A DNA stretch of 64,000 nt from Yponomeuta sedellus (lineage: Eukaryota; Arthropoda; Insecta; Lepidoptera; Yponomeutidae): positions 6,158,357-6,222,356 of the forward strand of contig OW203747.1 in assembly GCA_934045075.1 (NCBI GenBank). Reading direction: 5' to 3'. The translations under genes and the position numbers were made by a program. Every line of letters starts with the position of its first letter. The first letter of the stretch is position 1. The notes under the pieces were generated by a model. The model saw only the letters and a list, made by a program, of their open reading frames with translations. It was not told the DNA's origin and did not search any database. This document shows, piece after piece, positions 20,392 to 31,400 of the stretch.

Positions 20392-21825
20392 TTATTATGG
20401 GTACTCTCTTTTTTGCCGCAAAATATGATTTTTTTTCTATTAAAAGTATCTCAGAGTAGGTTCTCCTTCACCGCGTGGAAAACACATCGTGAGGAAACCT
20501 GAGTGTCTGAGGTGTTCAACTACCTAAGTGCTTAAAATTGGCAATCCGCGGTGTTCATGCGTGATAATTAAGCCATACTCTCTCTCTGAGAGAAGGCGCA
20601 TGCTCTACAGTGGGACGTTTATAGGCTACGTATTAGATTCTTAAATGTATTGAAAAAGCATATTCATTAATGGTAATTTTTAATTTTAATGGTAGTCACA
20701 GTAGCTCTCTAGTATTTATTGATAGCAAAACACGCGGCCGGCTTTTAAAAAAAAGTTGGTTGTAACCAAACCTGTGATACAGATATTGCTTCCCAAATGT
20801 ATCACAGGTTTATTACCTTTATTATCCAAATGTTGGTGCCTCCGTTGCTATATTATCATTAATTAGCACTTGCTTTTATATTAATTTTATTGCAAAATAC
20901 TTGGTGTTGGGACAAATAAACTTGTCATTTTCCTTTTGTTTCTTTATTGGATTTACTTCTTTGCGAGATTTTTTACGAATGTAACGTGATTTGTATCATG
21001 GTCTTTTTACTGCATTTTAATGAGATACTTGTTCATCTGTTTGGTTGATTCATTAACTGGGTAACTTATATATATGCAGTTTTTTAATCTCGATAGAAAG
21101 TTCAAGGATATTGGAACCTTGCTTTCTATATTCATGCCAATAATTTGCATAATAATTTGATAAATGATTATAAAACTCAAGGAGGTTAAAATAACTTTTA
21201 ATACTTACCCACGTACGCCAACAATCTGTCCATAGACTTTTAACAGGAACCTGTTCATAAAACTACAATCCCTAATTTAGAATTAGGTAACCTACATTCA
21301 ATAAATTAGAGATTAATTATGGACATACTTCAATAATAAATTTCTAATTAGTCAGCTACCTTTTGTGGCAATTTAGACACACCACAGGCTAAATGTATGT
21401 CTCTTTTTTTGTTTCGTTTATTTCTCTTGTGCTCATATTATGGCAATTTATCTGGTTATTTTGTTTCTGTGATGTGTCTTGTTGGTATAGTAAATGTCTT
21501 TCTTTCTATTTTATTACGACAGCTCGATGTGCATTACGTAGCCGAGTCTTCCTTAATCTGAATGATTTTCCACTTTTCAAAGTACATCTAGTTGTTACAC
21601 GCAGTAAACCATGAGTTATAGTTCTATTAAACAGGCCCCAGATGTCAGTTGACGAAATTGACAACAAAATAGCTCACGATCATTAACAGACTGTTAACAG
21701 CCTGTTGACGTACGATTAGGGGTTGCTGTTTATTTTAGCAAAGTACATTAATTAAGGTTAGATGGCTGCCTTCTGGCCAAATTTGTAATGGTGAAAAAGG
21801 CAGCGGGAAAAAACTACACTGACCA
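20392..21825. other. Spacer with one dispersed repeat
   Basis: About 21510-21660 (TTTTATTACGACAGCTCGAT, GCATTACGTAGCCGAGTC, ACAGGCCCCAGATGTCAG) has a relative at 52145-52255. Otherwise no feature is recognised; in particular I found no upstream DH-domain exon of the RhoGEF gene. Confidence 0.4.
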
Positions 21826-22040
21826 TCTTTTCTAATATACATAATTTTTAACTTAATATATCAGATCCTATATGATAAGATTCCAATTTTTTTTTTTAAA
21901 TTAATAATAATAATAAAAATAAAATATTTTATTTGTACAGTCTACAATATATAAATAACTTTAAAAGCCGAAACTAGTAATAGTATTAATTAATGTTCTT
22001 CCAAAAGTACGAAAAACATTAATGCTGCGGCCAGAAAAAG
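21826..22040. repeat. Dispersed repeat shared with SDCCAG8 intron 3
   Basis: ACTGACCATCTTTTCT, TATGATAAGATTCCA, TAACTTTAAA and AATGCTGCGGCCAGA occur in the same order as at 53357-53520. In both genes the copy ends about 80-100 bp before a splice acceptor. Confidence 0.6.
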
Positions 22041-22133
22041 ACCAGCACCCGTTCACGAGCATAACGCAGGGGTCAGCCGTCACCAGTCTCAATCATTCAC
22101 AGTCTAATCTCACTTTCTCCCGGTCTGTTTCAG

Positions 22134-22401
22134 GTCCCTCTGCGAAGAGCTGAACACGTGCCGCCTTGACGCGACCTGCATCGCGCGCTGCTTCGTCAAT
22201 TACACCAGCGGCTTCTCCGTCTACACTTCCTACTGCACCGGATATCCGCGGACCATGGCGCGGTTGGCAGCTCTGGCGTCGGAGCCTCGAAGTGCGCGGG
22301 AGTTTCGGGAGAGGCAGTTGGCTTTGGGCCATCCGCTGCCGTTGGCCAGTTATTTGTTGAAGCCAGTGCAGAGGTTGCTGAAGTACCATCTGCTGTTGCA
22401 G
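22134..22401 (+). CDS. RhoGEF exon: DH domain, C-terminal half
   Basis: The acceptor is TCTGTTTCAG and the donor GTGAGC. One base completes a split codon, then [20 protein letters not shown], ending [18 protein letters not shown]. This is the DH CR3 region. The preceding exon with CR1/CR2 is not visible. Three decayed partial copies of this exon follow in the intron. Confidence 0.8.
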
Positions 22402-25400
22402 GTGAGCATTTAAAGAGATGTTTGGGGTAAAAGCTCCTCCACCGGATATCGGCGAGCGATGGCGCGATTGGCAGCCCTGGCCTCGGAGCCATATAGCGCG
22501 CGGGAGTTTATGGAGGTGCAGAAGTTGCAGAAGTATCATCTGCTGTTGCAGGTGAGCATTTAAAGATATGTTTGGGGTAAAAGCCCCAAGTAGATTTTCT
22601 GTCGACACGTTCTCCTCCACCGGATATCGGCGAGAAATGGCGCGATTGGCAGCCCTGGCCTTGGAGCCATATGGCGCGCCGGAGTTTAGGGAGGTGGAGA
22701 GGTTGCGGAAGTATTATGTGCTCTTGTAGGTGAGCGTTTAAAGAGATGTTTAGGGTAAAAGCATCAAGTAGATTTCTGTTTACACTTCCTACTGCATCGG
22801 ATATCGGAGTAGCCCTGGCCATGGAGCCGAGAAGCGGTGTTTCGAGAGAGGCAGTTGGTGTTGAGGCATTCGCTGTCTATTTAACTATGACCTTACGACT
22901 TATGTCATTACGCAATTAATAACTTTGTTTTCTAAGTTATGTACATTTGTGAAGCTGTAGTAGCAATACCATTCGATATCTTGAGGTAACCCTAGTGTCC
23001 AAAGTGTTGACAGACCTACCTCAACGCTTGCTACATACAATGGCGCCACTATGAGGCTAAGTGAAATTTCCTCTTTTATGGACAACTGCCAGCAGATGCT
23101 TGATGCGGCAAGCTGAAGAAGACAGGGCGCTATGGCGCTCATTGGGGGAGGGCTATGTCCAGCAGTGGACTACATAATATAGCCTGAAGAAGAAGATGCA
23201 CAATAAGTGTTCTCTATCTATCTATTTATCTCAGTGCGGGCCTGACCGAGGTCTGACTAAGTGACTAACTGGAGCTTCGTAACTAAGTATCCTTTAGCTT
23301 TATCTAACAATAGTGTTGTCATTTCCAGAACGTGGTGAAGCAGTGCGCCTCCCGGGAGACGGAGTACGCGCTGCTGAAGATGACCGGCATCGCACAGCAC
23401 ATCGACGACATGAAGAGGCGACATGAGCACGCTGTCAGGGTGCAGGTGAGGATATCGAACGTAACGCGTTATTCGAAAGCCTTACAAGAAAGTTTTACAA
23501 GATCTCCCCCTTGAACACCCCCTAAATGCGCTAAATGTTGTTTCCAGGAGATCCAGTCACTCCTGTACGGATGGAATGGCCCGGATCTGACCACGTATGG
23601 AGAGCTGTGTGCCGAAGGGACATTTAGGTGAGACCACTGTCAGCTTTGGGCAATTAGGCCAGTTGTTGACGACCTCTGTGGCGCAGCGGTAGCGCATCTA
23701 CGTATCATGCGAGAGGTCCCCGGTTCGATTCCCGGCTGGGGACAAAAAAGAAAACCCTCTTGGATGTTTACATGTTTGTGATGTCGTTGTTTCCGGTACC
23801 CACGACACAGGGTAACCTAGTGTGGGGCCAGAAGCAATGTATGTGCCAGTATGTAAATGTAATAATGTAATATTAAGTTGTTAAGATTACGTACCACACT
23901 TATTACCGCTCAGATAGATAGATAAATCATTTAGTCACATAAGACACGTTCACGTATACAAAGCGAAGCCATAGAAATCTAATTACTCTTCACAGCACGC
24001 AGAAATCATAAACAAAACTGTAGCTTACATGAAAAGAGAAACACACAGAAAATTTGCCAAGTAGGTGATTCCGGAATTAAATTGATAATGGTATTTCTGG
24101 TTACAGAGTATTCGGCGCGAAGGCGATGCGACACGCCTTCCTCTTCGATAAGATGTTGCTCATCACCAAGAACCGGGAGGACGGAATTCTGGCCTACAAG
24201 ATGCATATCATGGTACGTGTGACAGAGATGGAGTAGGTAGGTTGGTAGGTTGGAGAGAGTGAGAGAGAGAGAGGGTATCGCCAAAAATCTAGAGAACGGA
24301 GTAGCTACTGTGCTTACATGTATAGTGACAAGTGTCAGGGAGAAAGAAAAATAACATTTAGTGAAAGAGAGAGGGTGGTTAGAAAGACGGCAAGATGATG
24401 GAATGGAAAGAGATAGAGACATAGATGAAAGAAAGAACGAGAGATAAATAGATAGGTACACAAAGAGACGGAGAGAGATAGAGGGACAGAATAGGTGACA
24501 GGCGAAGCGTTCCCTCACATTTTACACTAGCTGATTTCACTGAATCCTTAAGAAATTTCAAATCAGTAGGCTGTCGCAGATCACCATGTCGTTAATCTTG
24601 GAGTAAATTAGTCTAGCTCTTATTTTGTGCAATGCTTTAAAGTGCCGTTTAAAAAATGTTGACTGTTTGTCTTTTCGCCCGCCATTCACATTCGTTGGAA
24701 GTCCCTTGAAACTTACGAGTATTCACTTACTAGCTCCAAATTCATCTCACCACACATTATACTCATGGTTGTATTATTTTTTCTGGTTGTGCAATAATGT
24801 TCTCTATCTATCTAGCTACTCCCACTTTTACCTACAGTCCAACTTTGAAAAGACTATGTTTGGAGTTTTTTTCTCCAAAATGATCTAGACTTTGAAATGG
24901 AGTCCTTGTTTATTTTGTAAAATTCAATAAGTCACATTTTCTGTGCAATTTATAAAAAAACATGCTGCGGAATCGATAGCGGTACTTTTTTTTTTTTTTT
25001 TTTTTTTTAACCCTATAAAGGGCACCCTCCGGAGGACACGGGGGAGGGAGGTGGTGAATGCTCATGCATAACAGCACGGACCCGGCCGTGCTGCCAATGT
25101 GGGACTCACAAGAAGTGCGCCTACCCACTAAACACCACCTTGGGGCTAGTTTTGGTCCTAAGGACCCCTAAACCGACATCGGAGCGACCCCCTCGAGGCC
25201 GAGGACGGGTGCGCAGCGGAGCTCCCTAAATGAAGCGTCCGCTTAGAAGGTTAGCTACAGCTGCTAGGAGAGAGTAGTGTCACCACAAGCGGGGACACTA
25301 GCGGGCGGGGGCTGTGTCTGCCTGGGACCGAGCCTCTAGTAGGTGGTCCAGTTCAGAACAGAGTTCATCGTGAGGGAGAATACAATAAAGAGAGGGACCG

Positions 25401-28400
25401 GGGACTACGAAATAGTTTAATTAAACGAGACTAGAGAGCATATCGCTATGCTCGGCAAGAGCGATAAGACGCTCAGCGGGGGAGGTGGCGGCGCGCAGCT
25501 TGCCCGCCAGTTTAGAGATCTCCGCCAGATCAATATTATTGATGGCAGCACTGATCAGCCTAAGGTCGTCAGCTGTCTGAGACCTATCTGAGGGGGGATT
25601 TGCCTGAGTGGCCGCTACGGGCTCGGCTGTAGCGGGGGGACTAGGTCGGGGGCCCCATGCGGGGGTCGGTGGGGGGCTAGGTTTGGCACTGGGGCGGCCT
25701 AGGGGTGGGAATGCAGGGGTATTCAGTGCGGGAACTGATTTCCTCTGAGCGAAGGGGGCCTTGGGAGCCTTAGCGGCGGAGGGGCGGGGGGCACGCGGGC
25801 ACCCCCGGTAATTGGCCGTATGGCCGGACTGATTGCTGCGGTACTTTCTGGAAACTTATACACAAACCAGCCCCAAATTCATGTCAGCACACATTACACT
25901 CCCACTTTTCCTTCCACAGTGCAATAACATGATGCTGGTGGAGTCGATCGCGGGCGCACCGCTGTCGTTCCACGTTATCCCGTGGGACTCACCGCGGTCG
26001 CAGCTGACGCTGCAGGCGCGCTCGCCGCGGCACAAGCGCGAGTGGACGCTGCTGCTTAAAAGGGTAAGAAAAAAAACTCGTATTGCAGAGATAAACTGAC
26101 CTTTACTTGAAGGTGGCCGAACTAGGCCCTCAGTTTGCAGTTTTGGACGCTACATCTAGACGTAAAGTTGCTCCTAAATCCTAAAGCAAGTTAGTACCTA
26201 AAACCAGGTTGAGCATATTTAGCCATTGGTTAGGTTAGATCAAACTCAAAGTTAGGTTAGGTCAACGTAAGGTTACACTATAATAAAATAATATACAAGA
26301 AACGTGGTACATGACATGTATTTTTTATGTGTTATTTCCTATACTGATTTTTTCATGTGCATTAAAATATTATTAGAAGGCTCATAGTTCTATAGTATAT
26401 ATAGTTAGATAGATCGATAGATAGAGAGATAGAACACTATTGTACATAATAAAGAAATGACACAGCTATTTCTAAAAGTACAGCCGGCGGCCTTATCACT
26501 AAAAGTGATCTTTTCCAGACGTTAGGCTATCCTAGTAACAACAATACAGCCCAGTAAGTAAGTAATTTATTTATTACCCCTATCTTCAAAAACCAAAGCA
26601 GCTAAGTATGTACAATTTGAGTAATGAATGAGTCATTATTCCTATGTGAAAGGCTGAAGTCCATACTAGGACAGATTCTGTGTGACAGATCTCCGAATGC
26701 ATTGTTGCACCCGTCCAAATATCGAGGTACCTAGCTGGATAGCGGTCTGACGGTGGCCCACCTTCCCGCTATTGAACCCTATTTAGCCATGTATGTTTTT
26801 AATTGCTCTTGAAACATAATATTATTAGAAAGAAAGACGTTTATTAATTCATTAATGCCATTAATGCCCCTAGTATAAGTGATTGTTGTGTCTTATTTCG
26901 CTTGAAGACAAATAAATATATGCTATTCTATTCTATTGCAACAAATTAACACATCACAGGAAAGAAGGCATACCATTCATAGGTGAATTAATCTTGTTTT
27001 TTATATTTGACACATAAAAAACAAGATTAATTCACATAAATACAAGATAGCACAGACCAAATCAATGTTGCCACAAAGGGCATCTGACTAAGTTGTGCTG
27101 AGGGTGTAAGCCCTCCTTATTATGCCTACCTACGAAGTTCACTGTACGAACCAAGTCGTGTATTTTTTGTACCGATGTTCGTTGAGCTTTAAATATATTT
27201 TTATTTAGTTTTATCCAGCTTTACGTGGCGAGCGAGATGGCACGACATGTTATGGCGTTGTCGCTCTCTACACAAAAGTCCTGCTAGCCCGGGCTAAAAA
27301 CGTGATTGTGGTGTTGTTTTATTTTATTTTATGATTTTTTGTATTTTGAATTTAGTTTTACGCTTATCAGTTTTTTCCTTGTCAGATTTCTAAATACAGC
27401 CGTGAAATGAATATGCAAAAAAAAATCTTATGTGGAGAGCCGCCACATTAGTATTATTTTTAATTTGTTTTCTTCAGGTAATCCTTGAAAACTACAACGC
27501 CGTCATCCCGTCACATGCCAGGCAGATTCTTATGGAGCTGGGACAAAACAAAACTGATGGTAATTGTATGATTATACTATTTTTATTTTTAATGCACCAA
27601 CCCGTGATAAGGATTCCCGGCATGGGTGAAATTTTTAGCCTCTAAATAGGTTTTTAAAATTGTATGATTGTTTCGCAGTTACGTTCACGAATGTTTATGG
27701 TAGCATTTGCTTAGGAAACATCCTAAGAAACTTGAATAACTTCTGCATAATATCTTCTTCATCTTAAAAAATATCTTCACTGGAAACTAAATGTTTGAAA
27801 GAAAGAAAATTTAGTTAATAAGGCTGTTTTGCACCGATGGTACTAGTTTTAATTACTTAGCTGTCCGTGCCTACATTATTTGCATTTCCGAAAAGGGTAA
27901 TAACGTGGCTTCTTAATTAAATAATTTAATCTTCCAACAATACTTTTTCTCCATTTCAAACACAATCCGAAGGCACCGGAAAACATTGCACATTCAACTA
28001 TAAAAATGTGAATTCTTTATCACATCACATCAATCCACCTTATTTTCTAAAGGCGAAAGTTTGTGAGTGTGTATGTTTGTTACTTTTTCACGGCTAGAGC
28101 GATTTTAATAAAATTTGGTATGGAGCTAACTGACACCCTGGATTAACACATAGGATACGTTTCCCTGTGGGAAAATATCTTATTCCCACGGGAAATTCGT
28201 TAAACCGCGGGTAATGCCGCAACTAGTTTTACATAACCTCCCGCCTGTATCCCGGTTTGATAGGCAGAGACTGTGAGTTCGTTTCGTTGAAATAAATTTA
28301 AGACTTAGGCCTCCCTCGTGGTTTTTCAAGCTTCCCTTGTCTTCGGTCTCGTACCGTCCACATGCAGCGACTCCCAGGTCGCCACCGTAACCAGGCCGTC

Positions 28401-31400
28401 GCCAGGTCGGAACTTTTTAAAACCACGAGGAAGACCTATGCCCATGGACTCGATTCTGTTAGTGCTTTATAGTACCATGACAGATACATGGTCGGGTCAC
28501 GTGGGGCGTTTTTTCATACCATTGACGCCTAGAATGTTCGATGTAGGTGCACGCGTAGACGTGAAGCAGCAACGTAATCTCCATGTTCATGCAATTGTCA
28601 TTTTACCCCAATGCATAAGCGGAATCTAGGTCCCGCAATGGGCGTCAAATGGCTGATTATGATGATGAAATTTACGAGTCGAATTTTTTATTTCCTTCCA
28701 GACGACATGCTCGCAGAGAAGTCTCACAACCTGATTACTCAAGCCTCAATGCGGAAACAACTCTCCGCCCCCGAGTACCTAGAGAAGCGTAAACTGGAGC
28801 GCGAACGACGCAAGTCCTTCGAAAACGGCATCCGGGGCCGTCTCAAGAAGGTCAATAGGAAGTACACCATGCCGGCAATGAAAACCAAACAAGAGTGTGA
28901 CTGCGCGCAGGTCTCCCTAGAAAAAGGTATAGATTACACTTGTGATAGCTGCTATATAGATCTGTGTTCCGACTGCGAGGTAGAACTGTCTGCTAAGGAG
29001 AAAAAAGAAGAATGTTCGTGTAAGCATGAAGAGAACGAGGGCGATAAATGTGCGGAGTGCGACAGGGCTTTGCATTTCATTGACGCGGGTAGCGCTGAGC
29101 ATATTGAGAGGAAGAATTCAGTTTGTAAGTGCTCAGATTTCAAGTCCTCACAGGAGAGCTTTAGTAAAGATAACTTGAACAAAACTAGAGGGTATCACTC
29201 ATCTGACAATATCGTAGGATACACGGACCGTACTAAAAGTAAAGACGATCTTACCGAGACGAATAACTCCATGAATAATGTCAGGAACTTACCGAAAACT
29301 TGTCTGAAATGCGCAAAGATAAAGGAGAATATTGTCATGACGGATTCAACCTCCACTTTGCACAGCAGACGATCCAGGTGTAACGAGTTGGAGAATCAAA
29401 AGGCAGATACGTTAAGGTCCAAATCAAAAGAGGATCCACAAAGGTCGAAACTGTCTAAAATAGGTACTTGGAGAAGGAAATCTGAACCTGGACTGCAGCA
29501 AAACCCAGGATTAGTACCTAAAAGATTTCAAGACAGCGACAGTGACCGTCCAGAGCAGAAAGGCATCGAGAAAATCGAGTTTGAATGCCGCAACTGTGGC
29601 TCTACTAAAATAAATAAGAAGGGAAAGACTCCAGGAGCAATGATCTCTGATCCCGAGTTAGAAAGTCGAAAACACGGGTCAATTTCTGGTTCTAAATCGA
29701 ACTTGGACATCAAAGTGTACACAACAAAAAACATACCAAAGAAAATATCTAAATTGAAGAAGAACAAGGCTAAAGGTAAAAGGCTTGGCTCCGATACGAC
29801 AGCTAAGTTCTATGCCGATTTGTCAACTGACGTGTCGACTGAGAATATCCTTCATATCACAGAATCCACTGACAGCTTAGTAGATAAAACTAAAAGCGGT
29901 GAAAGCACTAAAGCTACATTAAATATTCCTGAAACCATCAGCAAAGATGAAGATATTGACGAAGAAACATACAAAAAATTAATAGAGAAGACAGATTCTT
30001 TCAAAAAGAATGAACTCGAGAAGGTGAAATACTTGAACAATCAAAATGTTATTAATGAAGGATCTGAAATTGAGAGTGAGAAAGCTGAAATAGAAGTGAG
30101 GAGAAAAGAAAAGCCAAATGTAAGTTGTGAAGAGACAGAACAGCCACTAGAACAGATCATTTCTCAACTGCTAATGCAGAACAGGGAATTTCAGAAACTT
30201 CTGAAAAAGCAGCAACTACGGAACAGCGCACAGAGGAGACACCAGAGACTGCTGAAGTCACATTCTAACCCTGATCATACAATCACATCAAGGACGGGCG
30301 ATTCAAAGAATAAACCTAAATACTTCCGTCAGTTGTCCGAAAATTTAGACTTGACAAAAGTTAACATGGAAGAAAAAGTACCTTTGAGTCCGCCGCAAGA
30401 AAAAAACGATGTTTCCGATGATGATCATATTTACGAGACTTTACGAGTTGACAATAGAGTCGAGGAGACCCTACACAGCTTAGATAGTAAAAGTAAATCC
30501 ATTCAGCACAACCCAATAGTTTCCAGACCAAAAAGACCAACTTCTCCTCCAAATCCAAACGTAAATCTATCACAAATTACTCCAAAAGTTGGCGCACACG
30601 ATTCTGACTATGTCTACCTATCTTTTGACAAATTGAACAACTTACACGATGACTTAGAAGGAATCTACGACGTTCCAATTAAATCCCCTCAGAAAGTGCA
30701 AGAAAAACAAGCTGACTACTATGTTACGGTGGAGAATAAAGGACCTATGGATAGCAAAGAAAACATTGAGGACCTGTACGATAACATCATAGAAGTCTGT
30801 CGACGAAAGAAGGAATCTCCCGCTACGGTCACAAGTGACTATTTACCAATGGGACCGGACCAACAGAGTCCTAATACACCAGAGATTTGGCTCAGTCGCC
30901 AGAAAGAACATTTCAATGTCTCTCGGGATAGAAAATCAGGCTCTCTACCTAGGAGTTTCCAAGTGCCTGTGAACAATTCGGAAGAAGCAAGTCTGAGTAC
31001 TTTTAAAAGCAAACCTAATAGTAACAGCAAGAGCTACCTAAATAAAGATGGCAAGGTGATGAGCAACGATAGACCTTTCACTATAGCGTCAGACCAGAGC
31101 GAAATAAGTTATGATGATGTAGAAAACTATATGAGTGAAGGTGACATCCTGAAGTTCAACAAAAACTCAAAATCCAACGATGGGGAGATACAAAACATAA
31201 GTCAGTCTACGTTGGAATTGGAAGAAGAGATCGATAGGTGTTACAAAAATAATTTCGAAACCAATTTAGACTCGAAAAAAAATTGTTTCTTGCTCAATGT
31301 CTCTCAACCAAACTTGGATATTTCAATCACGTCGTCATGCGAAGTCTTACCAGCAAATAAAATAGATAACAAACAAGCAACAGACATAGAAGTTATACAC

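Noticed and set aside
22093..22620. A minus-strand 175-residue frame, and shorter minus-strand frames at 22196-22822
   Set aside because: They are antisense to the DH exon and its tandem copies; the repeated [16 protein letters not shown] text reflects the duplicated exon, not a protein.
24006..24518. A 170-residue minus-strand frame rich in serine and leucine
   Set aside because: It is a translation of purine-rich simple repeats and crosses a PH-domain exon on the opposite strand.
28611..28701. ATG at 28611 as the start of a 1603-residue protein
   Set aside because: A strong acceptor (TTTCCTTCCAG) at 28701 joins the DH-PH exons in phase, and the upstream part is repeat-like.
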